Assembly: GCF_036336025.1 (NCBI RefSeq)
Contig: NZ_JAYKKE010000001.1
Location: forward strand, 372,001-436,000
Direction: 5' to 3'
Length of the DNA: 64,000 nt
Source: Stomatohabitans albus
GTDB taxonomy: Bacteria; Actinomycetota; Nitriliruptoria; Euzebyales; Euzebyaceae
Below, one piece after another: positions 15,284 through 24,646 of this stretch (within the stretch, counting starts at the first letter, position 1; every line of letters begins with the position of its first letter). The notes under the pieces are model-generated. The model was given only the letters and a program-made list of their open reading frames with translations, was not told where the DNA came from and searched no databases. The translations under genes were made by a program, and so were the position numbers.

Positions 15284-16147
15284 CTAGTACTGAACCCCAA
15301 TGAGGGTTAAGCCATGGGGTGGTGCAATGGATGCATTTACTGCCCGATCCTGAGCAGCAAGCACCTCCCTCACCCATTCAGGTGGTCGTTTACCTTTACC
15401 CACAAAGACCAAACAGCCAGCGATAGCACGAACCTGTTGATGACAAAACGCATTACCGTCTACCTCAATAGTGACCAACCCCGCATCTCCTACCCGTTGA
15501 ACCTCAACACGTGACAGGTGCCGGGTCATAGGTGCGACCACCGCTTCACCACTGGCTAACGTAACCATCCGCTTGCGACAAAAACTCGTCCAATCATGTT
15601 CACCAACCAGATAGGTCGCCCCAGCTTGCATCGCACCCACGTCTAAGGGCTGACCAACCAACCACGTAGTAAACCGCCACAACGGATCAGCCGCCTGGGC
15701 ATCACACAAGCGATAGCGGTAGTAGCGGGCTGTCGCGGAAAAGCGCGCATCAAACCGGTCGGGCACTACCTGCACACGCCAAATGGTGATCGCGGGGCCA
15801 ACCATCTTGCGCAACGCCAGGGTCAGGCGGTCAAGCTCCTCCACCATTGGCCAGGACGCAGGTACATCCACGTGAAGGGTTTGGGCGAGAGCATGGACCC
15901 CCGCATCAGTACGCCCCGCCCCAACAGTGGCCAAGTCGCTCGGCTCGTCGCAGACAAACCAGTCGATCTGATTGAGGTGACGGCGCAATAACGTGAACAA
16001 GGCACCCTCAAGGGTGCCCTGCACAGTAGTTGCATCGCGTTGGCGTGCAAACCCATGGAAAGGGGCCCCGTCATAGGCCAAATCGATACGTAGTCGTATC
16101 GTCTGGCCTTGCCGTTTCAATTGATCCGGCGGGGCCCCATCCATCAT
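15284..16147 (-). CDS. truA: tRNA pseudouridine(38-40) synthase TruA
   Basis: The 287-residue enzyme converts uridines 38-40 of the tRNA anticodon arm to pseudouridine. The catalytic motif GRTDAGVH contains Asp81; YDGAPFHGFARQ, RDATTVQGTLEGAL, RYYRYRL and NAFCHQQVRAIAG are further TruA landmarks. It starts at 16147, directly after the rplQ stop, so it is the last gene of the alpha operon, as in other actinobacteria. A second in-frame ATG follows immediately. A degraded copy of its 3' end lies at 14517-14633. Confidence 0.95.
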   Translation of the reverse strand: MMDGAPPDQLKRQGQTIRLRIDLAYDGAPFHGFARQRDATTVQGTLEGALFTLLRRHLNQIDWFVCDEPSDLATVGAGRTDAGVHALAQTLHVDVPASWPMVEELDRLTLALRKMVGPAITIWRVQVVPDRFDARFSATARYYRYRLCDAQAADPLWRFTTWLVGQPLDVGAMQAGATYLVGEHDWTSFCRKRMVTLASGEAVVAPMTRHLSRVEVQRVGDAGLVTIEVDGNAFCHQQVRAIAGCLVFVGKGKRPPEWVREVLAAQDRAVNASIAPPHGLTLIGVQY

Positions 16148-16681
16148 TTATGCTTCTTCAGTTGATTCCGCTTCTGCGGCGGCATCGCTCGCATCATCCT
16201 TCACCTCAGCGGCTTCAGGTTCTGCTGCACCATCGGCTTTCTTGCGACGACCCCACACGCGACCACTTGAGCTGGTAGCCGTTTCAGCAGCGGCTGTGGC
16301 TTCGTCTTCGCGTTGGAATGGTTCAACCGCATCAGTGAACTCGATCAGCGCCATCATGGCGTTGTCACCCTTACGGGGACCAACCTTGACTACACGGGTG
16401 TATCCACCCTTGCGATCAGCATGTTTGGGACCAATCTCGCTAAACAGATGACCAACCAAGGCCACGTCATTCAAAGCAGAAATAGCACGGCGACGCGCGG
16501 GCAGACTGCCATCCTTGGCCCAGGTAACCATGCGTTCTACCTCAGGTTGCAAGGTCTTGGCCTTCTTCAAGGTGGTCTGAATCCGGCCATGACGGATCAA
16601 TTCCTTGGCCAGGTTACGAATAATATGCTTCTGGTGGGCTGCAGAACCGCCAAGGCGGGGCCCACGCACAGGCTTAGGCAT
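16148..16681 (-). CDS. rplQ: 50S ribosomal protein L17 with long acidic tail
   Basis: Residues 1 to about 120 are canonical L17 (MPKPVRGPRLGGSAAHQKHIIRNLAKELI, then RMVTWAKDGSLPARRRAI and GGYTRVVKVGPRKGDNA). The remaining roughly 57 residues are an Ala/Glu-rich low-complexity extension, seen in many actinobacteria. It is 22 bases behind rpoA and abuts truA. Confidence 0.95.
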   Translation of the reverse strand: MPKPVRGPRLGGSAAHQKHIIRNLAKELIRHGRIQTTLKKAKTLQPEVERMVTWAKDGSLPARRRAISALNDVALVGHLFSEIGPKHADRKGGYTRVVKVGPRKGDNAMMALIEFTDAVEPFQREDEATAAAETATSSSGRVWGRRKKADGAAEPEAAEVKDDASDAAAEAESTEEA

Positions 16682-16703
16682 AGTAGTTCTTCCTCAATTC
16701 TCT

Positions 16704-17666
16704 TTAATTGCCGGCGTAGCCGTAGTCAGCGAGGGCCAGACCCATATCGGCTAACTTCACCTTGACTTCTTCAATGGACTTCTGCCCGAAGTTACGAATA
16801 TCCAACAGGTCCTGCTCAGTGCGGGTGACCAGTTCACCAACGGTGCTCACACCTTCACGCTTCAAGCAGTTGTAGGACCGGACACTCAAGTCCATATCTT
16901 CGATCGGTAAGGATAGGTTCGGGCTCACCAATCCACTCGGTTCTTCTGCACTCTCACCGATGGTCAACCCGCCAGGGCCATCATCTTCAAAGTCACGGAA
17001 TAAGCCAAGCAAGTCAGCAAGGGTGGCACCGGCACTGCTCAAGGCACCCGCAGGGGTAACCGCAGAGTTCGTTTCCACATCCAAGATCAGCCGGTCATAG
17101 TTCGTCATCTGACCTACACGGGTATCTTCCACACGGTAGGTCACACGCGTGACCGGGCTATAGATGCTGTCGACAGGGATCTCCCCAACAACTCGTTCAC
17201 TGGTCTTATTTCGTTCAGCAGGTACATACCCACGGCCGCGTTGCACAGTGAGATACATTTCCACACGACCATTGCGGTTCAGCGTGGCGATATGTAAGTC
17301 GCGGTTCAAGATGTCTACATCACTGGGTGCAGTAATGAAGTCAGCGGTAATTTCACCGGGGCCTTCACCACCTAAGAAAATCTCAACAGGTTCATCACTC
17401 GTCGAGGTCAACACAAGTTGCTTTACATTCAAGATGATGTCGGTGACATCTTCTTTCACACCTTCAATGGTGCTGAATTCATGTAAAACCCCATCAATGC
17501 GCACACTGGTTACCGCCGCGCCGGGGATAGAGCTCAGCAAGGTACGACGAAGGCTGTTGCCTAATGTGTACCCAAAGCCGGGTTCTAACGGTTCGATGGT
17601 AAACAAGGAGCGAGTGCCCTCGTCGACAACTTCCTCAGTAATAGTTGGACGTTCAACGGTCAGCAT
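16704..17666 (-). CDS. rpoA: RNA polymerase alpha subunit
   Basis: The 320-residue subunit nucleates RNA polymerase assembly. The N-terminal dimerisation domain shows [29 protein letters not shown]; the C-terminal domain, which contacts UP elements and activators, shows [26 protein letters not shown] and [14 protein letters not shown]. Length is normal. It lies between rpsD and rplQ in the usual alpha-operon order. Confidence 0.97.
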   Translation of the reverse strand: MLTVERPTITEEVVDEGTRSLFTIEPLEPGFGYTLGNSLRRTLLSSIPGAAVTSVRIDGVLHEFSTIEGVKEDVTDIILNVKQLVLTSTSDEPVEIFLGGEGPGEITADFITAPSDVDILNRDLHIATLNRNGRVEMYLTVQRGRGYVPAERNKTSERVVGEIPVDSIYSPVTRVTYRVEDTRVGQMTNYDRLILDVETNSAVTPAGALSSAGATLADLLGLFRDFEDDGPGGLTIGESAEEPSGLVSPNLSLPIEDMDLSVRSYNCLKREGVSTVGELVTRTEQDLLDIRNFGQKSIEEVKVKLADMGLALADYGYAGN

Positions 17667-17686
17667 GGCTCGCCTTTCTTCAACGA

Positions 17687-18301
17687 TTACTTGGAGTAAA
17701 GTTCGACGATCAGTTGTTCAGTGACCGGTACGTCGATCTGGCTGCGCTCAGGCAGGCTCACGACAGTGATTTCGCGCTTTGCGTCATCAAGGGTGACCCA
17801 CCCCGGCATTTCACGGCTGCCCTTAAGTTCCAAGGCACCAATGACGGGAACGATATTGCGGCTGCGGTCACGAAGGGTGATCACATCGCCGGCACGAACC
17901 TGGTAGGAAGGAATATTGACGGTCTTGCCATTCACACGGAAGTGCTTGTGGTTGACCAACTGGCGGGCTTCACGACGGGTGCGGGCTAAGCCACCACGGA
18001 AGACCACGTTGTCCAGACGGCGTTCGAGGGAGATCATCAGGTTTTCACCGGTCTGACCTTCACGACGCACGGCGTCTTTGTAGTAGTTACGGAACTGGCG
18101 TTCCAACACACCATAGATACGGCGTGCCTTTTGCTTTTCACGAAGCTGAAGCAGGTATTCGCTTTCCTTCATCCGCCCACGGCCATGTTCACCTGGAGGG
18201 TAAGGACGCTTTTCCATCGCACGCGCACTCTTGAGGTTCGCGTGCAATACCGTGCGTTCACGACGGCTCTGCTTAGCAATTGGACCGGTATAACGAGCCA
18301 T
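17687..18301 (-). CDS. rpsD: 30S ribosomal protein S4
   Basis: The 204-residue protein nucleates 30S assembly on 16S rRNA. It has the S4 signature [21 protein letters not shown] with the S4 RNA-binding fold ([19 protein letters not shown]). It lacks the N-terminal Cys cluster of some S4 proteins. AAGGAG lies upstream of the ATG. It is 33 bases behind rpsK. Confidence 0.96.
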   Translation of the reverse strand: MARYTGPIAKQSRRERTVLHANLKSARAMEKRPYPPGEHGRGRMKESEYLLQLREKQKARRIYGVLERQFRNYYKDAVRREGQTGENLMISLERRLDNVVFRGGLARTRREARQLVNHKHFRVNGKTVNIPSYQVRAGDVITLRDRSRNIVPVIGALELKGSREMPGWVTLDDAKREITVVSLPERSQIDVPVTEQLIVELYSK

Positions 18302-18334
18302 AATTCATCGTCTCCTTAAACGAAATCCGGGCGA

Positions 18335-18733
18335 TTAGCCGCGACGCTTCTTGGGCGGGCGGCAGCCGTTGTGCGGTACAGGGGTGACGTCTTTGATGGC
18401 GACAACCTCAAGACCGTTGGACTGAAGGGAACGGATGGCAGTTTCGCGGCCCGAACCAGGACCCTTAACGCGAACATCTACCTTACGCATACCGAATTGA
18501 TCGGTGGCGGTACGCGCAACCTTCTCAGCAGCCTGCTGTGCCGCGAATGGGGTGGACTTACGAGAGCCTTTGAACCCCACGTTGCCAGCACTTGCCCAGC
18601 TCAGGACGTTACCTTCCTGGTCGGCAATTGAGACGATGGTGTTATTGAATGAGCTGACGATGTGGGCAACACCGTGCAGTACAGTGCGGCGCTCCTTTTT
18701 GGGGCCGCGACTTTGACGCTTATTTTGTGCCAA
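18335..18733 (-). CDS. rpsK: 30S ribosomal protein S11, TTG start
   Basis: The 132-residue protein shows [51 protein letters not shown] and [16 protein letters not shown], all S11 hallmarks. No ATG is placed correctly. The TTG at 18733 lies five bases behind GGAG and gives the N-terminus [17 protein letters not shown], of normal S11 length; an ATT immediately before it is the only near alternative. A longer frame to 18775 would add 14 residues without a ribosome-binding site. Confidence 0.92.
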   Translation of the reverse strand: MAQNKRQSRGPKKERRTVLHGVAHIVSSFNNTIVSIADQEGNVLSWASAGNVGFKGSRKSTPFAAQQAAEKVARTATDQFGMRKVDVRVKGPGSGRETAIRSLQSNGLEVVAIKDVTPVPHNGCRPPKKRRG

Positions 18734-18865
18734 AATATCTCCAATCGAAGGGCGCACGAATGCGTGCGATTCCAACTCGGTCTCGCAAACCTTGATGGCA
18801 AGGTTTGGGTCTCTAAAGGCATAACCCGACCGACTGATTCTGCCTTGTTCCCTAGGGGGAACGAC

Positions 18866-19237
18866 TTACTTCTTGTTCAACCCACCAACGGTCTTCTTTG
18901 GACCCTTACGGGTACGCGCGTTGGTGTGGGTGCGCTGACCGCGAACTGGCAGACCGCGACGATGGCGGATGCCTTGATAGCTCCCGATCTCGACTTTGCG
19001 CTTGATGTTGGTCGCAACTTCACGACGCAAGTCACCTTCGATTTTCCATTCATTCTCAATGAAACCACGAAGGGCAATTTCTTGTTCTTCCGTTAAGGCA
19101 TGAACACGGGTATTGGGATCAATACCCGTGGCCTCAAGGGCGAGGGTGGCGCGGTGGGGGCCGACGCCGTAGATGTAGGTCAGACCGATGACCACACGCT
19201 TGTCGCGTGGCAGGTCGACACCAGCAATACGAGCCAT
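18866..19237 (-). CDS. rpsM: 30S ribosomal protein S13
   Basis: The 123-residue protein begins [26 protein letters not shown] and ends with [22 protein letters not shown], as in all S13 proteins; it contacts the 50S subunit and tRNA at the subunit head. AAGGAAAG lies eight bases upstream of the ATG at 19237. The open frame continues upstream in frame to 19384, but the family start is clear. Normally rpmJ and infA precede it; here they are missing. Confidence 0.96.
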   Translation of the reverse strand: MARIAGVDLPRDKRVVIGLTYIYGVGPHRATLALEATGIDPNTRVHALTEEQEIALRGFIENEWKIEGDLRREVATNIKRKVEIGSYQGIRHRRGLPVRGQRTHTNARTRKGPKKTVGGLNKK

Positions 19238-19262
19238 ACAGCACTTTCCTTGGTTCGGGCTT

Positions 19263-19281
19263 GGTTCGCACTGAGCGAACC
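19263..19281 (-). promoter_or_regulatory. Hairpin in the rpsM leader
   Basis: GGTTCGC / GCGAACC form a perfect 7-bp stem with a 5-base loop 26 bases ahead of the rpsM start, where rpmJ would normally end. It could modulate rpsM translation. Confidence 0.4.
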
Positions 19282-19439
19282 TCGGGTCATCTGTGATGCC
19301 GAGGCATGACAGACGCCGCAATTGATGCGGACGCACCACAGTACTGTCCTTTGCAACACAAGCAACCTGCCTGTTCAAGGCCAAACAAATAGGTTGGCAA
19401 ATGATTTCACAGTTTTACTTGACATAGTGAGATTAGTTT

Positions 19440-19961
19440 GTGCATGATAAGACCATGCAAACACATGAAAACAATCACCAAGCATTATCTAACCGTTCAT
19501 TTGCACTTGCAGTAACTCAACTTTCATCACCACTACGTCTCAACGAAGAAATCCAATCCTTGATGGCACGGTGTGGAGATCACCCCATCATCGGCGGGCA
19601 CTACGGTGCATGGATTCACGGGTTATTACCGGTTCCTGGGTCACTCGTCATCTTCCAAGATCCCAACCGAGCCATTCCCCTTTCGGTTCACCCAAGCATT
19701 CAAGTCCGCCATGATCGGCTCCATCGACGCGCACGAGTATCAGGGCAGCTTGTTTCACTCATAGATGTGACCGCGGATATGGTGACCTTTGCCCACTCTG
19801 ACGATCAAGCTATTGCCGTTACCAAAACCTACCTCAGCAAAGGTGGTGATCCCCAAGCTCTCGCAAAGGCAATTGCACAACGCGAAGGGCGCGTACACGA
19901 AACCGCGATGTACACCGCCTTGGATACCTATGCTCGGCACCTAGCGAAAATGCCTTCATGA
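19440..19961 (+). CDS. Hypothetical protein resembling an AbiEi-type antitoxin C-terminal domain
   Basis: The 173-residue product lies on the opposite strand, between map and rpsM, where infA and rpmJ normally sit. The middle part (GGHYGAWIHGLLPVPGSLVIF ... IQVRHDRLHRRARVSGQLVSLIDVTADMVTFAHSDDQAI) resembles the WAALWLHGL ... VTS..RT pattern of AbiEi-like antitoxins and related transcription factors. The match is weak, and no cognate toxin gene is adjacent. GTG 19440 or ATG 19455 could start it; neither has a clear ribosome-binding site. A TTGACA box at 19419-19424 is close upstream, so a leaderless transcript is possible. Confidence 0.5.
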   Translation: MHDKTMQTHENNHQALSNRSFALAVTQLSSPLRLNEEIQSLMARCGDHPIIGGHYGAWIHGLLPVPGSLVIFQDPNRAIPLSVHPSIQVRHDRLHRRARVSGQLVSLIDVTADMVTFAHSDDQAIAVTKTYLSKGGDPQALAKAIAQREGRVHETAMYTALDTYARHLAKMPS

Positions 19962-20026
19962 GCATACAACAACACCCGTCCATGGCCGGGTCCAGGTGCC
20001 TAATTATGGATGACCGCTACCAGTAT

Positions 20027-20863
20027 TCAGTATTGCCAAACAAAATCTGGTTCAGGATGCTCAGGCTCATCGGAACGCGCGGTTAAGACCCACGGCCCAT
20101 CGGGCGTAATCGCAACCGTGTGCTCCCAGTGCGCAGACCACTTGCCATCTGCGGTCACCACAGTCCAATCATCATCAAGGGTTTCCGTATCGTGGGTACC
20201 GAGGTTAAACATGGGTTCAATCGCTATGACCAAGCCAGCCATCAATTTGATCCCTCGTCCCGGACGCCCATAGTGGGGAACTTGGGGGTCCTCATGGAGG
20301 GCCCGACCAACCCCGTGCCCCACATAGTCGCGCACATTCCCCATCTGTTCGGCCTGAGCAATGGAATCGATAGCGTGGCCGATATCACCCAACCGGTTAC
20401 CTTCACGGGCTTGGGCAATGCCTGCCCACAAGGACTGGCGACAAATAGCGACAAGCCGACCAGCATCTGTAGACCGATCCGGCGCCACCACTCCGTCACG
20501 ACCAACAATCCAGGTGGCGGCTGAATCAGATACCCACCCGTTTAATGCGCATCCAGCATCAATTTTGATCAGATCGCCCTCTTCGAGAATGCGGTGGTCG
20601 CTGGGAATCCCATGCACAATTTCGTTATTAATAGATGTGCACAACGTGCCAGGGAACCCTGGCTGGCCACCCAGCGAACCCCCATAACCCTTAAAAATAG
20701 GAACAGCTCCGTGCTTGACGTAGAACGTTTCAGCCAACGTATCAATGTGCTTCGTACTCACGCCTGGCTTGATAGCCTCGCGCACATGTTCATGCATTGC
20801 GGCAGTTAATTTGCCACTTGCCGACATCGCAGCAAGTTGGTCTGCGTTCTTACGTTCAATCAC
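20027..20863 (-). CDS. map: Methionine aminopeptidase, type I
   Basis: The 278-residue enzyme removes N-terminal Met from nascent proteins. Metal ligands are visible: the two Asp in IKIDAGCALNGWVSDSA, His in GHGVGRALHEDP, Glu in IAIEPMF and Glu in EHTVAIT. Length is normal for a type I enzyme. It follows adk after 21 bases, in spc-operon order, but the usual infA-rpmJ does not follow it. Confidence 0.95.
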   Translation of the reverse strand: MIERKNADQLAAMSASGKLTAAMHEHVREAIKPGVSTKHIDTLAETFYVKHGAVPIFKGYGGSLGGQPGFPGTLCTSINNEIVHGIPSDHRILEEGDLIKIDAGCALNGWVSDSAATWIVGRDGVVAPDRSTDAGRLVAICRQSLWAGIAQAREGNRLGDIGHAIDSIAQAEQMGNVRDYVGHGVGRALHEDPQVPHYGRPGRGIKLMAGLVIAIEPMFNLGTHDTETLDDDWTVVTADGKWSAHWEHTVAITPDGPWVLTARSDEPEHPEPDFVWQY

Positions 20864-20884
20864 GATGCCCTCCTCGTTGGGTGA

Positions 20885-21454
20885 TTAACGGGCTGCGTTC
20901 ACGGCGTCCATCAGTCGTGCATGCACAACCTCGACGGTGCCATCAGCATCAATGTCTCGGATTAGACCCGCATCGGTGTAGAAGGGAATAAGCGGCGCAG
21001 TCTGAGCTTGGTACTCACCCATACGGACTCGGAAGATCTCGGTGGTATCGTCCGTGCGGCCCTCTTCTTTGGCACGCTTGGCAATCCGAGTCAGTAATAA
21101 CTCTTCGTCGATGTTGAAATTCAACACGACATTCAGTTCTACGCCCAATATGGCCAACATGCCATTCAAGGTATGCGCCTGTCCGACATTGCGCGGGTAG
21201 CCATCAAGCAAGAACCCATGTTGGGTATCGGGTTCATGTAGCCGTTGGGCAACCATACGGTTGGTAACCGAGTCGGGAACAAGCAGCCCCTGATCCATAA
21301 AGTGCTGAGCTTCTTGCCCGAGCGGAGTTTGTTCACCCACGTTATACCGAAATAAATCACCCGTAGCGATATGGGGGATATTCAACTCGGTGGCTAATGC
21401 TTTGGCTTGTGTACCCTTGCCCGCCCCAGGTGGGCCTAACAGTACGATGCGCAT
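20885..21454 (-). CDS. adk: Adenylate kinase
   Basis: The 189-residue enzyme interconverts 2 ADP with ATP and AMP. The P-loop GPPGAGKGTQAK lies at residues 7-18, the AMP-binding segment HIATGDLFRYNV follows, and DGYPRNVGQA is the adenylate kinase signature. It has the short LID (no zinc-type insertion), as in other actinobacteria. It starts one base after the secY stop, so the two are tightly coupled. Confidence 0.95.
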   Translation of the reverse strand: MRIVLLGPPGAGKGTQAKALATELNIPHIATGDLFRYNVGEQTPLGQEAQHFMDQGLLVPDSVTNRMVAQRLHEPDTQHGFLLDGYPRNVGQAHTLNGMLAILGVELNVVLNFNIDEELLLTRIAKRAKEEGRTDDTTEIFRVRMGEYQAQTAPLIPFYTDAGLIRDIDADGTVEVVHARLMDAVNAAR

Positions 21455-21455
21455 G

Positions 21456-22757
21456 CTAGTTCCTTAAATTCGTGCGGATGAAACCCTCGTAGTGGCGTTC
21501 CATCAGTTGAGCTTCCAATTCTTTCAGTGTTTGTAGTGCCACACCAACCACAATGAGCAATGTGGACCCACCCATCGGGAAGTACACATTTCGAGTTGCC
21601 AACACGATCAGTGGCATGACGGCAAGAATCGTCAAGTACCCAGCCCCTGCAGTCGTGATACGGGTCAACACGTAGTCGAGGTATTCAGCCGTCGGGCGCC
21701 CTGGACGGATACCGGGGATGTACCCGCCACTCTTTTTCATATTGTCTGCCACATCTTCGGGGTTAAAGGTGATCGCAGCATAAAAGAAACAGAAGAAAAC
21801 GGTGAGAATGGCGTAGACCACGATGTACACCGGATGGGTGCCGCCAGTGAAGTACTGGGCGACAAAACGTTGGAACTCTGGGTTGGGCACAATCGAGGCA
21901 GCCAACACCGGTAGGTACAACAAGGAGGAGGCGAAAATCAACGGGATAACACCGGACTGGTTGACCTTCAACGGAAGATAGGTCGTTCCCCCACCGTAGG
22001 TACGACGGCCTACTTGGCGTTTTGCGTATTGCACGGGGATACGCCGCTGTCCTTGTTCAACGTACACAACCCCAACAATGAGCACGACACTGATGGCCAT
22101 GAACCCCCAAAAGACCGGCTGGTTCGATTCATATAGGGATACGTACTGAGCGGGAAGGGCAGCGATAATTGCGGCGAAAATCAAGATCGACATCCCGTTC
22201 CCAATGCCGTGATCGGTAATAAGTTCGCCTAGCCACATGATGATTGCCGTTCCCGCGGTCAAGGTGAGCATCATAAGCAACCGCATGGGGAGGCTCTTAT
22301 CAGGCAATAACGCCGATGTATCTAGCCCCGTCCCAAAGAGCTGACCGGTTTCAATCAGGACCAAAGTTCCGGCGGACTGTAATAGCGCCAAGGCAATGGT
22401 GACATAGCGCGTGATCTGCGTGATTTTGGCGTTGCCGGTAGGCCCTTCCTTTTGCCATTCCTCAAGTTTGGGGATCACCGCCACAAGAAGCTGCAAGACA
22501 ATACTTGCGGTGATGTAGGGCATGATACCCAAGGCGAACAACGCCAAGCGGCTGAGCGCTCCACCGGAGAACACCCCGATGAGGGTAGCCAATCCCTGCT
22601 CTTGACCAGTCGTCAAAATCTGGTTCAATACCTGGTAGTCCACCCCTGGGATGGGGATGACTGAGCCAAAACGGTAGATGGCCAAAATGAACAGGGTAAA
22701 AAGAATCTTGTTCCGAAGCTCAGGCACTTGGAATGCCTGAAAGAACGATCTGAACAT
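21456..22757 (-). CDS. secY: Protein translocase channel subunit SecY
   Basis: The 433-residue protein has ten membrane segments, with ASIVLQLL near the lateral gate, GIGNGMSILIF in the plug/TM5 region, and the cytoplasmic loop NMKKSGGYIPGIRPGRPTAEYL. It forms the Sec channel with SecE. It is separated by 1.2 kb from rplO, its usual upstream neighbour, by an AT-rich interval and the gene at 23191. Confidence 0.96.
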   Translation of the reverse strand: MFRSFFQAFQVPELRNKILFTLFILAIYRFGSVIPIPGVDYQVLNQILTTGQEQGLATLIGVFSGGALSRLALFALGIMPYITASIVLQLLVAVIPKLEEWQKEGPTGNAKITQITRYVTIALALLQSAGTLVLIETGQLFGTGLDTSALLPDKSLPMRLLMMLTLTAGTAIIMWLGELITDHGIGNGMSILIFAAIIAALPAQYVSLYESNQPVFWGFMAISVVLIVGVVYVEQGQRRIPVQYAKRQVGRRTYGGGTTYLPLKVNQSGVIPLIFASSLLYLPVLAASIVPNPEFQRFVAQYFTGGTHPVYIVVYAILTVFFCFFYAAITFNPEDVADNMKKSGGYIPGIRPGRPTAEYLDYVLTRITTAGAGYLTILAVMPLIVLATRNVYFPMGGSTLLIVVGVALQTLKELEAQLMERHYEGFIRTNLRN

Positions 22758-23190
22758 GTACGGGCTCTTTCCTTGATGAACGGACGGCGGCCCACTCTAC
22801 CTGCCATGCAAGGACGTGTGTGAACTTGTCCTGTACCCCAGCACGCTGGACCATCGGTAACCTGATGCACTCATGCAACATATGACGAGATAACAGGGTA
22901 AGGGTAAGAATATACGGGTATTACAGATACCCTACTTTGAGAAAAAGGGGTCAACGCTTATTAGAGAACCCCCATATAGCGTATCGCATATAAGTTCCAC
23001 GCTATATCACAGCTAAATAAGCTATCAGTTCATTGAAATAATGATTATAGTTACAATAGATAATTATATCCATAGTACCTATGAATCGTATTGTTTATTA
23101 GTAGCAAACTGCCATGAACCACAAAGCTACTTACAAATATCGAATTAAAATCAAATTGGCATTACTATGCCAATTACTCACAACGATGAG
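22758..23190. other. Gene-free AT-rich stretch between secY and an inserted gene
   Basis: Nothing coding is recognised. The composition drops to AT-rich between about 22900 and 23170. A hairpin at 23155-23174 with a T-rich tail ends the minus-strand gene at 23191. The promoter of secY must lie here if the inserted gene's transcript terminates at that hairpin. Confidence 0.55.
23140..23174 (-). terminator. Terminator of the gene at 23191
   Basis: ATTGGCAT / ATGCCAAT (8-bp stem, 4-base loop, 23155-23174) is followed on the minus strand by TTGATTTTAATT. It lies 16 bases past the stop codon. Confidence 0.7.
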
Positions 23191-23781
23191 CTAATCTGCG
23201 ATGGTTGAATCAGACGTACCAGAAGTGACGCCACCATCCTCTATATCAGATTGAGCATCATCACGAATAGCGTGCGCTTCATCCTCTGATATCCAATCAA
23301 TCTCTTTTACGACTTGATGATCTGTGTCTATTACCATTACAAACTCAGGAGCTTCTTGCCAAGCATCCTCACCCTTTAAATCTTCAGTTTCTCGGGTAAT
23401 AATATATTGATACTTGACAATAGTTGAATTGCTATCCTTTTTGAGGATATGGTGACCAACATACTGCACATCTGAAGATAGAATCTTCAGATGATCTCCA
23501 GGAACCGCTTCGGCTGACACACGCTCATCTGTCAATGCTTTGATATTGTTTTGAGCATCAGTCGTTAACTTTAATGCAGGTACATGACTGGTATCACCTG
23601 AGGGTAAGCCGTATGCAATTGATTCGATATGATTCAATTCACTACGAAATTGGTTACCAATTTGATCAACGACATTGTCTTGCTCGTTGGCTTGAGCTAA
23701 ACCAGCCGCAGCTAGCGCCAATCCAACAGGTACCAGTGGAATACAATACATATGAGTTCTTGTCAGTTTGAGTGAAACCAT
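23191..23781 (-). CDS. Exported protein of unknown function inserted between secY and rplO
   Basis: The 196-residue product has an N-terminal export signal (VSLKLTRTHMYCIPLVPVGLALAAAGLAQA, cleavage likely near residue 31). The acidic mature part contains VQYVGHHILKKDSNSTIVKYQYIITRE and FVMVIDTDHQVVKEIDWISEDEAHAI, and ends in a low-complexity SD/GTS tail. No family is recognised; the middle looks like a small mixed alpha/beta domain. Its composition is more AT-rich than the ribosomal genes around it. It has its own terminator. Its position splits a normally continuous operon, so it is probably an insertion. Confidence 0.65.
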   Translation of the reverse strand: MVSLKLTRTHMYCIPLVPVGLALAAAGLAQANEQDNVVDQIGNQFRSELNHIESIAYGLPSGDTSHVPALKLTTDAQNNIKALTDERVSAEAVPGDHLKILSSDVQYVGHHILKKDSNSTIVKYQYIITRETEDLKGEDAWQEAPEFVMVIDTDHQVVKEIDWISEDEAHAIRDDAQSDIEDGGVTSGTSDSTIAD

Positions 23782-23943
23782 GGCTAATCCACTTTTAAAT
23801 GGGTATTTATACAGTAGGCTATGAACTCACCGTAACACCGTGCAGCCTAGTGAGCCGAAGAACATGCAATAAACTAACTTCTGGATTTCACTTATAAAAC
23901 CATAATTCTATAATAAGTTATATAGCTAGTAGAATATATAAGA

Positions 23944-23968
23944 TTGACCCCGGCGATGCCGGGGTCAA
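23944..23968 (-). terminator. Strong hairpin after rplO
   Basis: TTGACCCCGGC / GCCGGGGTCAA form an 11-bp perfect stem with a GAT loop, 18 bases past the rplO stop. The following minus-strand bases (TCTTATATATTC) are U-rich but not a clean run. It would end the long S10-spc transcript before secY. Confidence 0.65.
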
Positions 23969-23985
23969 TTATGAACCTGGAAACC

Positions 23986-24426
23986 TTATGCGGCTTCGAT
24001 GGTGCCACCGGCAGCCTCGATGGCTTCCTTGGCACTGGCGCTGAACTTGTCGGCCACCACGGTTAACTTCTTGGTGAGTTCGCCACGGGCGAGCACCTTG
24101 TACGGTTCGTCGGCGTCCCGCAGGACACCAACGCTTGCTAAGGCGGCACCGTCAACCTTGTCGCCAGCAGCAAAGTGCTGTTCAAGCTGGGACAGATTCA
24201 CGGGCTGATATTCAACCCGGTTGAGTGGGGTAAAGCCAGGCAACTTGGGCAGGCGACGCTGCAAGGGCATCTGGCCACCCTCGAATCCGATTGGCACATT
24301 CTTACGTGCACCCGTGCCCTTGGTACCACGACCAGCAGTCTTACCCTTACCGGCAGCTTCACCACGACCCTTACGGATCTTGCGGTGCTTTGAGCCCTCG
24401 GCGGGTTTTAAATCATGAAGCTTCAT
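23986..24426 (-). CDS. rplO: 50S ribosomal protein L15
   Basis: The 146-residue protein shows MKLHDLKPAEGSKHRKIRKGRGEAAGKGKTAGRGTKG and GFEGGQMPLQRRLPKLPGF, the L15 signature. Length is normal. It follows rpmD after eight bases and is the last gene before the strong hairpin at 23944. Confidence 0.96.
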   Translation of the reverse strand: MKLHDLKPAEGSKHRKIRKGRGEAAGKGKTAGRGTKGTGARKNVPIGFEGGQMPLQRRLPKLPGFTPLNRVEYQPVNLSQLEQHFAAGDKVDGAALASVGVLRDADEPYKVLARGELTKKLTVVADKFSASAKEAIEAAGGTIEAA

Positions 24427-24434
24427 GGATCCTC

Positions 24435-24644
24435 CTAGGCCTTAAAGCGTTCCGGCAATAGATCGTCGGAAACTTCTTCCCATTCCACCAAGTGGCGGAC
24501 ATGAAAGATCATCCCACGAAACTCTGGACGATCAGGCATGACAACCGTGTGGCGGATGCGACGAAGCCCGAGGGAGCGAAGGCACGCGATTTGGTTCTTC
24601 TTCGCCCCGTTCTTGGACTTAACTTGCGTGATTTGTAACGCCAT
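24435..24644 (-). CDS. rpmD: 50S ribosomal protein L30
   Basis: The 69-residue protein has [49 protein letters not shown], diagnostic of bacterial L30. It is slightly longer than the usual 60 because of a C-terminal [14 protein letters not shown]. It lies between rpsE and rplO as expected. Confidence 0.95.
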   Translation of the reverse strand: MALQITQVKSKNGAKKNQIACLRSLGLRRIRHTVVMPDRPEFRGMIFHVRHLVEWEEVSDDLLPERFKA

Positions 24645-24646
24645 GA

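Noticed and set aside
18734-18775. Upstream N-terminal extension of S11
   Set aside because: No ribosome-binding site at 18775, and the added residues do not match the S11 family; TTG 18733 fits better.
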